64,000 nt of DNA from assembly GCF_900103935.1 (NCBI RefSeq), contig NZ_FNIC01000001.1, positions 738,804 to 802,803 of the forward strand, in the 5' to 3' direction. Under the pieces are notes generated by a model. The model was not told the DNA's origin, did not search any database, and worked only from the letters and a program-made list of their open reading frames with translations. Positions 40,176 to 48,720 of this stretch are shown in pieces. Origin of the DNA: Nocardioides szechwanensis. Its GTDB lineage: Bacteria; Actinomycetota; Actinomycetes; Propionibacteriales; Nocardioidaceae. The first letter of the stretch is position 1. Each line of letters starts with the position of its first letter. The position numbers and the translations under genes are program-made.

Positions 40176-41675
40176 ATGGACCTCTTTCGGACGAAGTCGG
40201 TCGAGCAGTCCATCGCCGAGACCGATGAGCCAGAACACCGGCTGAAGAAGGATCTCGGAGTCCTGGACCTGCTGATCTTCGGCGTCGGTGTGATCATCGG
40301 CGCCGGGATCTTCGTCGTGACCGGAACCGTGGCGAAGACCAACTCCGGGCCGGCGATCACGATCTCCTTCGCCATCGCCGGTCTGGCCTGCGCGCTGGCC
40401 GCGCTCTGCTACGCGGAGTTCGCCTCCACCCTCCCGGTCGCCGGCAGCGCCTACACGTTCAGCTACGCCTCCTTCGGCGAGGTGGTCGCCTGGATCATCG
40501 GGTGGGACCTGGCTCTCGAGTTCACGATCGGGGCCGCCGCACTCAGCACGAGCTTCTCCGGGTACTTCCAGGAGGTCTTCGAGGGCACCTTCCTCGAGGT
40601 GCCGACGTCCCTGGGGTCGGCGGCAGACGGCGTGGTCGACCTGCCGGCCGTCGTGATCTCGCTGCTCGTGACGGCGATCCTGATCGGCGGCATCAAGCTG
40701 TCCAGCCGGATCAACCAGGTGATCGTCGCGATCAAGCTGCTGGTCATCGGCGCGGTCATCGTCTTCGGCGTCGGGCACATCTCGGGCGAGAACTACACGC
40801 CGTTCATCCCGCCGTCGGAGCCCGCGCCCGACGCGAGCGGCAGCTTCATGGACGTCACCCTGATCAGCTCGCTGCTGGGGACCGAGCCGGCCGTCTACGG
40901 CCTGGCCGGCGTGATCGCCGGCGCCTCGATCGTCTTCTTCGCGTTCATCGGCTTCGACATCCTCGCCACCACCGCCGAGGAGACCAAGAACCCGCAGCGC
41001 GACATCCCCCGCGGCATCCTCGGGTCTCTCGTCATCGTGACCCTGCTCTACATGGCGGTCAGTCTCGTCGTCACCGGGATGCGCAACTACACCGAGATCG
41101 AGGCCGGCGACGCCGCCCCGCTCGCGAGCGCGTTCGAGTCCGTGGGCCTGGAGTTCATGGGCCGGCTGATCGCGATCGGCGCCTGCATCGGCCTGATCGT
41201 GGTGGTGATGATCCTGATCCTCGGCCAGACCCGGGTCGCGTTCGCGATGGCCCGCGACGGCTTGCTGCCCCGCGGCCTGGCCAAGGTGCACCCACGGTTC
41301 GGCACGCCGTACGTCATCACGCTCATCACGGGCGTCGCCGTGGCGCTGATCGGCGGTCTCGTCGACCTCGCGACCCTGGTCAACCTGGTCAGCATCGGCA
41401 CGCTCTTCGCCTTCATCCTGGTCAGCGTGGGCGTCGTGATCCTGCGGCGCAGCCGGCCGGACCTGCCCCGGTCGTTCCGTACGCCGGCGGTCTACGCGGT
41501 CGCCACCGCGTCGGTACTCCTGTGCCTCTACCTGATGCTTAACCTCACCGGCGGCACCTGGGTGCGGTTCGTCGTGTGGATGGCCATCGGCCTGGTCGTC
41601 TACGCCTGCTACGGCTACCGGCACTCCCGGCTCGGCCGGGGCGAGACCGCGCCCCAGCCTGCCCCCGACATGTGA
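40176..41675 (+). CDS. APC-superfamily amino acid permease
   Basis: A 499-residue transporter with about 12 membrane helices. The helix-1 motif GVGVIIGAGIFVVTG is characteristic of the cationic amino acid transporter/YfnA branch, as are FAFIGFDILATTAEETKNPQRDIP (AFIGFDILATTAEE, NPQRDIP) and the helix-8 region TRVAFAMARDGLLP. It probably imports or exchanges amino acids; the substrate is not determinable here. The ATG at 40176 lies 13 bases after ctaB, so it may be read through from that promoter. Confidence 0.9.
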   Translation: MDLFRTKSVEQSIAETDEPEHRLKKDLGVLDLLIFGVGVIIGAGIFVVTGTVAKTNSGPAITISFAIAGLACALAALCYAEFASTLPVAGSAYTFSYASFGEVVAWIIGWDLALEFTIGAAALSTSFSGYFQEVFEGTFLEVPTSLGSAADGVVDLPAVVISLLVTAILIGGIKLSSRINQVIVAIKLLVIGAVIVFGVGHISGENYTPFIPPSEPAPDASGSFMDVTLISSLLGTEPAVYGLAGVIAGASIVFFAFIGFDILATTAEETKNPQRDIPRGILGSLVIVTLLYMAVSLVVTGMRNYTEIEAGDAAPLASAFESVGLEFMGRLIAIGACIGLIVVVMILILGQTRVAFAMARDGLLPRGLAKVHPRFGTPYVITLITGVAVALIGGLVDLATLVNLVSIGTLFAFILVSVGVVILRRSRPDLPRSFRTPAVYAVATASVLLCLYLMLNLTGGTWVRFVVWMAIGLVVYACYGYRHSRLGRGETAPQPAPDM

Positions 41676-41723
41676 CGGGGCTGCGGCGGCACAGGTCGGG
41701 AACGCGTTTGCGAGGATGTGCGG

Positions 41724-42761
41724 ATGCGCGCAGTGGTGGTCGACGCCGCCCGGTCCCGGCCCGAGGTGCGCGACGTGCCGCAGCCGTCGGCTCCGTACGG
41801 CGGCGTGGTCGTCCGCGTCATCGCGACGGGGATGTGCCGCAGCGACTGGCACGCGTGGGCAGGCCACGACGAGATCGCGTTCCCCCACGTGCCCGGCCAC
41901 GAGCTCGCCGGTGCGGTCGTGGAGGTCGGCGCGGGCGTGACCCGCTGGACGGTCGGCGACCGGGTCACCGTCCCGTTCGTGTGCGGCTGCGGTCGCTGCG
42001 TCTGGTGCCTGTCCGGCAACGCCCAGGTCTGCCCCGACCAGGAGCAGCCGGGGTTCACCCACTGGGGCTCGTTCGCCGAGTACGTCGCGCTGCACGCTGC
42101 CGACACCAACCTGGTCGCCGTCCCCGAGCAGGTGAGCTTCGCGACCGCGGCCAGCCTCGGGTGCCGGTTCGCCACGGCGTACCGCGCGCTGGTGGGACGT
42201 GCCCGGATCACCGAGGGGGAGTGGGTCACGGTGGTCGGTGCCGGCGGAGTCGGCCTCAGCGTCGTGATGATCGCCCGTGCGCTCGGCGGACGCGTGGTCG
42301 CCGTCGACCGCAACCCGGAGGCACTCGCCGTGGCCGCGGAGCTCGGCGCCGAACACACCCTGCTTGCCGACGGGACCGACATCCCCTCGGCAGTCGCCGA
42401 CCTCGTTGCCGGTGGCAGCGACATCGCGGTCGACGCCGTCGGCAGTGAGCAGACCTGCGCCGACGCCATCCTGAGCCTGCGACGTCAAGGTCGCCTGGTC
42501 CAGGTGGGACTGCTCCCGCCGGTCGGCGGGCACCCGCGAGTGCCGATGGAACGAGTGATCGCGTGGGAGCTCGACGTCCTCGGCAGCCACGGGATGGCGG
42601 CCGCCGACTATCCCGTGATGATGGCGCTGATCGAGGCAGGCTCACTGCAACCTCAACGGCTCATCGAGCGCACCATCGGCCTCGACGAGGCCGCGGCACT
42701 GTTGCCCGGGTTCGACCAGGCCACGGTGGCCGGGATGACCATCATCGATCCCACACGCTGA
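41724..42761 (+). CDS. Zinc-dependent alcohol dehydrogenase
   Basis: A 345-residue medium-chain zinc alcohol dehydrogenase. The catalytic zinc site is GMCRSDWH, then GHE in VPGHELAG. The structural zinc loop is CGCGRCVWC followed by a fourth Cys in AQVCPD. The coenzyme loop is VVGAGGVGLSVV, with VVAVDRN suggesting NAD. The ATG at 41724 is preferred to GTG 41718 because CGAGGA then lies at proper spacing. The substrate is unknown. A small membrane protein gene follows 16 bases later. Confidence 0.9.
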   Translation: MRAVVVDAARSRPEVRDVPQPSAPYGGVVVRVIATGMCRSDWHAWAGHDEIAFPHVPGHELAGAVVEVGAGVTRWTVGDRVTVPFVCGCGRCVWCLSGNAQVCPDQEQPGFTHWGSFAEYVALHAADTNLVAVPEQVSFATAASLGCRFATAYRALVGRARITEGEWVTVVGAGGVGLSVVMIARALGGRVVAVDRNPEALAVAAELGAEHTLLADGTDIPSAVADLVAGGSDIAVDAVGSEQTCADAILSLRRQGRLVQVGLLPPVGGHPRVPMERVIAWELDVLGSHGMAAADYPVMMALIEAGSLQPQRLIERTIGLDEAAALLPGFDQATVAGMTIIDPTR

Positions 42762-42777
42762 TTCAGGACGGAAGACA

Positions 42778-43155
42778 ATGACAATCCGCCGGCTGTGGCC
42801 GCTCGTGGCCGACCTGGCCTGCGTGCTCGCCCTTGCCGTCGGTGGCAAGGGCTCGCACGACGCGGGTGAGTCGGCTTGGGTGGTGCTCGCCATTGCCTGG
42901 CCCTACGCGTTGGCAGCCGGGGTGGCGCACGTCTGGCTGACCTCGACTGGGCGGCCGACACGTCGGGCGTGGCCCGAGGGCGCGATCGTCCTGGCCGTGA
43001 CCTACGTGCTCGGCATGGGCCTGCGCGCGGCCTCGGGCCGCGGTCTTGCTCCCGCGTTCCTCGTCGTCGCCGGGATCTTCCTCGCGGTCACGATGCTGGG
43101 GTGGCGTGGGGTCGTGCACCTGGTGGAGCGTCGTCGCGCCAGGCGCGCTGCGTAG
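42778..43155 (+). CDS. DUF3054 family membrane protein
   Basis: A 125-residue protein with four hydrophobic segments (VADLACVLALAVGG, AWVVLAIAWPYALAAGVAHVWL in part, AIVLAVTYVLGMGL, AFLVVAGIFLAVTMLGW) and a basic C-terminal tail (ERRRARRAA). Length, an early Asp and the GGKGSHD loop fit the actinobacterial DUF3054 family. Function is unknown. It is probably co-transcribed with the alcohol dehydrogenase and ends 7 bases from a convergent GNAT gene. Confidence 0.75.
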   Translation: MTIRRLWPLVADLACVLALAVGGKGSHDAGESAWVVLAIAWPYALAAGVAHVWLTSTGRPTRRAWPEGAIVLAVTYVLGMGLRAASGRGLAPAFLVVAGIFLAVTMLGWRGVVHLVERRRARRAA

Positions 43156-43162
43156 CTCGCGG

Positions 43163-43756
43163 TCAGGAGGGGGCGCCTGGTGCTCGCCGCACCACTCGCC
43201 GCCGCAGGGTGGGGGAGGCCGCCACCTCGTAGCCGGCCTCGAGGAAGACCTGCAGCAGTCCGACCGACGCCTCGTCCCAGATCACGGTCTTGCCTGGCGG
43301 CGGCTCGATCGGGTAACCCTCCAGGACGTGGGCGCCGACCTGCTGGCCGTACTCCACCGTGGCGTTCGCGAGCTCGTAGGTCAGCCCGGACTGCCGCCAA
43401 CCCTTGCGCACGACAAAGCAGGTCACTGACCAGACGCCTTGCAGCTCGGGGTCCATCCGCATCCACGCCTGCTTCCGGCTCCATAGTCGGGGGTAGTTCT
43501 CCCGCGGCTCGACCGCCACCCAGCCGGCGGGCTCGCCGTCGACGTACCCGATCAGCCCGGACGTCAGGCCGGCGGTGCCGCAGGCGGTCTGCTCGAGCAT
43601 TGCGACGTCTCGCTCCTCCTGCGTGGTGTCGCGCCAGATCCAGCCCGCCACCTTCATGGCCTGGCACCGGCACTTGCGGGCGCCGCTCGTGTCGAACACC
43701 GCCTCCACGTCCTCTTCGGTCGCTCGGTTGGCCGGGAGCCAGGTGAACTCAGGCAT
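43163..43756 (-). CDS. GNAT-family N-acetyltransferase
   Basis: A 197-residue acetyltransferase-like protein. GYVDGEPAGWVAVEPRENYPRL is the beta2-beta3 region (GEPAGWVAV), VWSVTCFVVRKGWRQSGL is the acetyl-CoA pyrophosphate-loop region (V-x-K-x-W-R-x2-G in place of the classic Q/RxxGxG/A) and LLQVFLEAGYEV is the C-terminal strand. A cysteine/lysine-rich N-terminal stretch (GARKCRCQAMK) is seen in this actinobacterial subgroup. The substrate is unknown. It is transcribed against the flow of its neighbours. Confidence 0.78.
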   Translation of the reverse strand: MPEFTWLPANRATEEDVEAVFDTSGARKCRCQAMKVAGWIWRDTTQEERDVAMLEQTACGTAGLTSGLIGYVDGEPAGWVAVEPRENYPRLWSRKQAWMRMDPELQGVWSVTCFVVRKGWRQSGLTYELANATVEYGQQVGAHVLEGYPIEPPPGKTVIWDEASVGLLQVFLEAGYEVAASPTLRRRVVRRAPGAPS

Positions 43757-43827
43757 GACGTGACCCTAGGCCAGCGACGAAGATGGGTCCCCTCGATCTG
43801 CGATGCTGCCCGCAGAAAGGTGACCAC

Positions 43828-44913
43828 GTGGATGCTGGCTTCCGCCGGACTCGGCTGCCGGTCCTCTGCGTGCTGATCGCGTCGGTTGTGGTCGCCTGCT
43901 CCACCGAAGACCCCGAGACGCCTCCACCCGCGGCGTCCTCCACCGGGACGCCCACGCCCTCCGACGGCGGCAGTGCTCCGACCACGCCGACCGCGCCGCC
44001 TGATGGTCGCGACCTGGACGTCGACGAGCTGGTCATGCCGGCCGCCGTACCGACGATGCCCGCCGCTTGGCGGGAGAAGTTCGTGATCGGCTACGGGCCG
44101 GGAATGAAGCTGCTGGGTACGGCGCCCGGCGGCGACTCCGGCTCGCTCGACATCGGGCCCGAGTACGGCGCGCCCGGCCTGGACGGCACTTGGTGGTTCC
44201 TCGACGCGGCCAAGGCGCGAATCGCCCACTACGACGCCGCAGGTCACTACCTCGACCAGGTCAGGATCAGCCGGAAGCTGCTGGTCTCCGGCCGGTACTT
44301 CCAGTGGCAGCTCCCGCACGTGCTGGCCGACGGCACGCTCGTCGCGGCCCGACAGACGCCACAGGGCACGGCGCTGCTGCGGCTTCGTGACGGAGTCCTC
44401 GACGAGATCGCGGTCGACGGGTCGTTCTTCCCTACGTACGACGACGGCCAGCGCCTCTACGGGCTCTCACTCCGCGGGAAGCTGGTCGCGGTCGACCCGT
44501 CGGACGGTTCGAGGCAGGCCGTGCGTGCCTTCCGGACCCCCTCCGGCCTGCCGTTCTCGCTGAAGCTCGGGGATCAGGTCAGGATCGAGGTGGCCGTGAC
44601 GTCCAGGGTGCTACCGCTCCGCACGTCGTTCGGTGCGCCGGCCCACGTGGGTGTCCAGGTCCGCGCCGGCGCCGACGGCACCCTGCACCTGTACCTGATC
44701 GGCAGCGGCGAGGACGATGAGTCGGTCCAGCTCGTCGGCGCCACCCAGGTCAGTCCCGACGGCAAGGTCGCGGGGGTCGAGGCACTGGCCAACCCTTTCT
44801 CCGAAGCCGACCCGGGCAGCCCCGGTCAGCTCGTCATCGCTCCCGGCTCGTCCAACCCGATGCTGGTCTACGTGCTCACCGACGGGGTGCATGTGTACGA
44901 GCGGAGCGGGTGA
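43828..44913 (+). CDS. Secreted lipoprotein of unknown function
   Basis: A 361-residue protein starting at GTG 43828, with AAAGG 7 bases upstream. The signal (RRTRLPVLCVLIASVVVAC) ends in a lipobox VVAC, followed by a Thr/Ser/Pro/Gly-rich linker. The mature domain has repeated strand-like blocks (GTWWFLDAAKARIAHYD, GTALLRLRDGVLDEIAVDG and LRGKLVAVDPSDGSR, given here in part). This resembles a beta-propeller or sensor ectodomain, but I recognise no family. It is probably anchored outside the membrane. Confidence 0.75.
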   Translation: MDAGFRRTRLPVLCVLIASVVVACSTEDPETPPPAASSTGTPTPSDGGSAPTTPTAPPDGRDLDVDELVMPAAVPTMPAAWREKFVIGYGPGMKLLGTAPGGDSGSLDIGPEYGAPGLDGTWWFLDAAKARIAHYDAAGHYLDQVRISRKLLVSGRYFQWQLPHVLADGTLVAARQTPQGTALLRLRDGVLDEIAVDGSFFPTYDDGQRLYGLSLRGKLVAVDPSDGSRQAVRAFRTPSGLPFSLKLGDQVRIEVAVTSRVLPLRTSFGAPAHVGVQVRAGADGTLHLYLIGSGEDDESVQLVGATQVSPDGKVAGVEALANPFSEADPGSPGQLVIAPGSSNPMLVYVLTDGVHVYERSG

Positions 44914-45114
44914 GGCGAGTCTCGGACTCACTCGCAGCACGGAATGTTCGGTCGCTCGCTTGGCTCCGCGCCTGGGTGCGCGTGCTAACGCGGCGGAATG
45001 ACGCTGTGTTCGGGGTCGTCAGCGCCGATGGAGTGACTCCCATTGACCATATCGCGCGGCCACCCTCCGCCATGGTGACTCGGCTAGACTTGGCGACGAC
45101 CCCAAGGAGGAGCC

Positions 45115-45270
45115 ATGAGTAAGAAGACTGTGTCGGAGAACGCTCGCCGTCAGTCCGTCGTGCGCTCCACCAAGGCGTCGGCGAGGTTGGAGCAACGCGT
45201 CGTGCCTGACAATCACGTCCGCTCGCCTAAGGTCGAGAAGTTCGTGGAGTCTCTGCGCGCCAAGGCCTGA
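45115..45270 (+). CDS. Small protein before Fic gene, candidate antitoxin
   Basis: A 51-residue basic protein. AAGGAGGAG sits 5 bases before the ATG at 45115. It shares one base with the Fic gene (TGATG), the usual layout of an antitoxin-toxin pair. It is helical-looking (SENARRQSVVRSTKASARL, KVEKFVESLRAKA). The Fic-inhibiting motif (S/T)xxxE(G/N) is not exact: KTVSEN has Thr and Ser at -3 and -1 relative to Glu rather than -4. Its role is inferred from size and coupling. Confidence 0.7.
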   Translation: MSKKTVSENARRQSVVRSTKASARLEQRVVPDNHVRSPKVEKFVESLRAKA

Positions 45271-45911
45271 TGGCTTTCGAACCAGACTACGGGGAGACCC
45301 TCGTCAGCGACGAGGAAGCTGAAGCGCTCACGCCGGCGGCCCGCGAGATCCTAGGCGACCCGATCCGCAAGGCCGACCTCTACGACCTCGAACAGCAGAT
45401 CCAGGCCGAGGTAGCTGATGAGTGGTGGGGCAACCTCCTGAACTGGAACGTGCCGGTTCGCGACCTGCTCGTCGATCACTTCGTCCGAGATCTCCACCGT
45501 CGCCTCTATGCGCCTGTGTGGGAGTGGGGTGGTCGTCAGCGCTCGCTGGAGACCAACATCGGCATTGCACCCGAGCTCATCGCCGTAGAGATGCGGAACG
45601 CACTGGACAACCTCAGCTATCAGTGGGACCACCAGACGGGAATCAAAGCCCGCACGCTTGGCATCGCCGCTCACGCCGCCTTGGTACATGTGCATCCATT
45701 TGTGGACGGTAATGGGCGTGTGACGAGACTGCTCGCCGACCTTGTATTCCTCGCCGCGCAGACTGGTCTGGAGCCGTTGCTGGCCTACGACTGGGAGGTT
45801 GATCGACGGACCTACATCCGCCTGCTCGGCGAGTACGACGAGACCCGTGACGCAACGTCGTTGGTGCACTTCATCCCGGTCGTCTCGATTGAGGACTGGA
45901 CGACCGAATAG
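45270..45911 (+). CDS. Fic/DOC family protein
   Basis: A 213-residue Fic-domain protein. The catalytic loop HPFVDGNGRVTR (H142-R153) matches HxFx(D/E)GNGRxxR exactly, so AMP or another nucleotide moiety transfer to a target protein is predicted. Family members include Fic toxins and Doc kinases. The domain is preceded by an N-terminal region with WEWGGRQRSLETNIGI, a common Fic flap area. No self-inhibitory motif was found in the protein itself, which fits control by the 51-residue upstream protein. Codons are less GC-rich than the surrounding core genes, suggesting acquisition. Confidence 0.88.
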   Translation: MAFEPDYGETLVSDEEAEALTPAAREILGDPIRKADLYDLEQQIQAEVADEWWGNLLNWNVPVRDLLVDHFVRDLHRRLYAPVWEWGGRQRSLETNIGIAPELIAVEMRNALDNLSYQWDHQTGIKARTLGIAAHAALVHVHPFVDGNGRVTRLLADLVFLAAQTGLEPLLAYDWEVDRRTYIRLLGEYDETRDATSLVHFIPVVSIEDWTTE

Positions 45912-46240
45912 GTCGCGCCTTGGATGAAGGCATGAGGAGCTTCCCCGCAGGTTGGACTGCCAACGGCCCTCGCGCGACCCAAGCGGGAATCTTGCTCGCG
46001 CAGCACGCCCCATCCGTTCGAACCGCTCGCGAAGGAGGAAGGCGACGCGGCGGAGTAGCCGCCGGGGGCCTCCGCCAAAGACGCCGCATGGACCGAGACA
46101 GATTCGGTCGTCCGAGAGCACGCCGACAAGCGGCACTAAGACGCAGGTCGAGGTGCTCCGTCACATGGGGTCCGCTGCCACCGTTTGTGACGACGCCATG
46201 AGTCCGCGCCCTCAACCCGGTGTTACGAGGCCCTGATCGC
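45912..46240. other. Intergenic region, no gene recognised
   Basis: These 329 bases lie between the converging Fic and PLP-decarboxylase genes. Short open frames on both strands have no recognisable motif or ribosome site. No convincing terminator stem was found. It may be remnant DNA from insertion of the Fic module. Confidence 0.45.
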
Positions 46241-47620
46241 CTATGCCGACGCAGTAAAGGCGGCGCGAAGGGCGTTGAGTGTGCGTTCGACGTCGGCGTT
46301 GGTCGTTGACCAGTTACTCACCGAGATGCGCAGCACGGCCCGCTCACGCCAGACCGATCCGCTGGCCCACGCGGTGCCGTCGTCCAACATCCGACGGACG
46401 ACATCGCGTGTGCGGGCGTCGTCTCCAAAGGCAACACAAACCTGGGTAAAAACCACGTCGTTGAGGACCTCGGCACCATCGATGTCAGCGATACCGTCGG
46501 CGAACGCCCGAGCATGACCGGCCAGACCTTCCACTAACGCGGCTACCCCGCTGCGACCCAGCGACCGCAGCACTGCCCACACGGTGAACGCGCGGGCGCG
46601 GCGAGACAATTCAGGGACCTTCTCGAACGGATCGCCTGCGACGTCGTGGATCAGATAGTCACCGTGCATCGACATCGCCGCCCTCAGGGCGGCTGGGTCA
46701 CGCACTATCGCCAGCCCACAGTCGTAAGGCACGTTGAGCGTCTTGTGGGCATCGGTCGCCCAGGAGTCTGCGGCCTCGTAGCCGTCGAGGAGGTGGCGGT
46801 ACGCCGGACTGGCGCCAGCGAAGAGCCCGAACGCGCCGTCCACGTGCACCCACGCCCCGTACTCATGCGCAGCCGCGATCGCCTCTTCGAACGGGTCGAA
46901 CGCCCCTGAGTGGATGTTGCCCGCTTGAAGGACCACCACCGTCGGCCGGTCGTCACCGCTCCCAAGCATTCTGCGGATGGCCGCCGGGTCGACCCGGCCC
47001 TGCTCGTCGACCGCAACGAGTTCTGGCGCACCCAGGCCGAGGTACCGCAACACCAGATCGACCGAGTCGTGACGCTCCGTTCCGACCAGCACTCGCACCC
47101 CCGGCGAGCCGACCAGTCCGTCATTCCCGACGTCCCACCCGGCCCGGGCGAGCACTGCCCCGCGTGCGGCGGCCAAGCAGGTGAAGTTGGCCATGGTCCC
47201 GCCGGTCACAAAACCGACGGCGCTGCCGGCGTCCAAACCGAGTAGGTCCAGCACCCACGCCTCGGCGAGGTCCTCGACCGCGGTCGCCGCAGGCGTGACC
47301 GTGCGTAGCCCAGCGTTTTGGTCCCACGCTGAGGTCAACCAGTCCGCCGCCATCCCAGCAGGATGTGTGCCGCCGATCACGAACCCAAAGAATCGACCCG
47401 ACGGCATGGCCGTCAGCCCGCCTTCGACCCCATTCACCAGCAGGTCAACAACCGCCGACGGATCGGTCGGGCCGGCGGGCAGCTCAGCACCAAGGGCTGC
47501 AACCACTTCGGCGACCGACGCAGACGGGGGTACGGCGCGATCACCCAAGCTGGACAGCCACGTCAAGGCGTGCTCGTGCGCACGGACGAGGGCCCCCGCG
47601 GCGTCAGGTGTGTCCCCCAC
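46241..47620 (-). CDS. PLP-dependent group II decarboxylase family protein
   Basis: A 459-residue fold-type I PLP enzyme of the aromatic-amino-acid/glutamate decarboxylase group. FVTGGTMANF binds cofactor phosphate, VHVDGAFG holds the Asp that pairs with the pyridine nitrogen, and SWATDAHKTLNVPYDCG contains the Schiff-base Lys (TDAHKTL). RISVSNWSTTNADVERTL is the usual C-terminal strand. The reaction may be decarboxylation of an aromatic or other L-amino acid, or an aldehyde synthase variant; context gives no substrate. Start is GTG 47620. It lies in the variable stretch between ctaB and ctaA. Confidence 0.87.
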   Translation of the reverse strand: MGDTPDAAGALVRAHEHALTWLSSLGDRAVPPSASVAEVVAALGAELPAGPTDPSAVVDLLVNGVEGGLTAMPSGRFFGFVIGGTHPAGMAADWLTSAWDQNAGLRTVTPAATAVEDLAEAWVLDLLGLDAGSAVGFVTGGTMANFTCLAAARGAVLARAGWDVGNDGLVGSPGVRVLVGTERHDSVDLVLRYLGLGAPELVAVDEQGRVDPAAIRRMLGSGDDRPTVVVLQAGNIHSGAFDPFEEAIAAAHEYGAWVHVDGAFGLFAGASPAYRHLLDGYEAADSWATDAHKTLNVPYDCGLAIVRDPAALRAAMSMHGDYLIHDVAGDPFEKVPELSRRARAFTVWAVLRSLGRSGVAALVEGLAGHARAFADGIADIDGAEVLNDVVFTQVCVAFGDDARTRDVVRRMLDDGTAWASGSVWRERAVLRISVSNWSTTNADVERTLNALRAAFTASA

Positions 47621-47908
47621 CTCAACACCTGCCCTTCAAGTGAGATTCCGCCGGGCTGCAACTCTCCTCGTCGTCGGCCCGCACCGCAATGCCTGAACCT
47701 CAAGCGCCCGCGATCCATGACCGGCTCCTCGACCGACCGACGAATGGCACCCGCAGAACGGCCCAAGATTGCCGGGGCTTAATTCGCCTCCGCAATCGCC
47801 GCCGATCGATGAGTGGCACGCCCTCTGGCGACAATTGGACGCAGGTCGAGGTCAACCTGAGCGTGGAACCGGTGGCCGTGCGGGGGAGGCTGAGCGACAC
47901 TGCGGGAC

Positions 47909-48493
47909 ATGCAACTCTCAGTGCGCCCTCTCGCCGCGGAGCAATGGCCGGCAGCCCGCGCCTTGCTCCATCGTGCCTTCGTCAATGAGCCTTTCACCGT
48001 AGAGATGTACGGACAGCTGCTTCTTGATCGCTGGGGCGGGTCTTGGGACCTGTACTCCTCTGTGCGGGGTGAGGAGTCCACGGTCGCACTGGGAGCCAAT
48101 GTAGGCGAGGTGCTTGTCGGGGTGGTGATGGGAAGCACGCCGGGAAACTGTCGGCTTTGTCGGGTGCTCGCGCCCGAGCCGCGGCCCGAGGATCATCCCC
48201 TTGCCATCGACTGGCAGTTCCACCAGAACGTCGCGCAAGTGCATGCACCGCTCGATTCGCACGCCTGGGTCGAGAAGGCGGCGGTGGAGCCGGCGCTCCA
48301 CGGCTTCGGCATCGGGCGTCGGCTGCTGGAGTCTGTTGCGGCGGCGTTGGTGACGGAGGAGTCAGCGGTGCTGGTCCTCGAGTGTGCACCCGACCGGGTC
48401 AGCTTCTATACGGGTTTGGGCTACGAGATGATCAGCAGCATCGCCGATCCCGCCGGCCCCGATGCGTCCCTGATGCAGCATCGGATCCGCTGA
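47909..48493 (+). CDS. GNAT-family N-acetyltransferase
   Basis: A 194-residue acetyltransferase. LSVRPLAAEQWPAARALLHRAF is the N-terminal strand-helix (RPLAAEQWPAARALL). WVEKAAVEPALHGFGIGRRLLESV contains the acetyl-CoA loop (HGFGIGRRL; Q/RxxGxG/A type), and VLECAPDRVSFYTGLGYEMI is the C-terminal signature. It looks like a complete, stand-alone GNAT of unknown substrate. Codon use is mixed, as in the nearby accessory genes. Confidence 0.83.
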   Translation: MQLSVRPLAAEQWPAARALLHRAFVNEPFTVEMYGQLLLDRWGGSWDLYSSVRGEESTVALGANVGEVLVGVVMGSTPGNCRLCRVLAPEPRPEDHPLAIDWQFHQNVAQVHAPLDSHAWVEKAAVEPALHGFGIGRRLLESVAAALVTEESAVLVLECAPDRVSFYTGLGYEMISSIADPAGPDASLMQHRIR

Positions 48494-48720
48494 TCCGACC
48501 TGCACTGCGCGCCGCCGTCGGACAGGTGAGCTACCGGCTGATCCTGACCTTCCGTGGCGACAAGCGTCAACATGGTGGGGCCACCGACAAGCAACGCGTC
48601 GCTGCTGCGCAGGGCGCGACAATGCCGCCACGGCCCTCCCGAGTCCGCCGTGCAGGGCGCGTCCCGATTGCTTCATTCTGGGCGAATTGACGCGCAGTGG
48701 GCGTCATGAACCGCAGGGGC

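Noticed and set aside
45115..45911. Mobile mystery protein A/B pair for the Fic module
   Set aside because: The upstream partner is only 51 residues and has no helix-turn-helix of the mystery protein A type.
45912..46240. Short reading frames in the gap after the Fic gene
   Set aside because: None has a plausible ribosome site, family motif or consistent codon bias on either strand.
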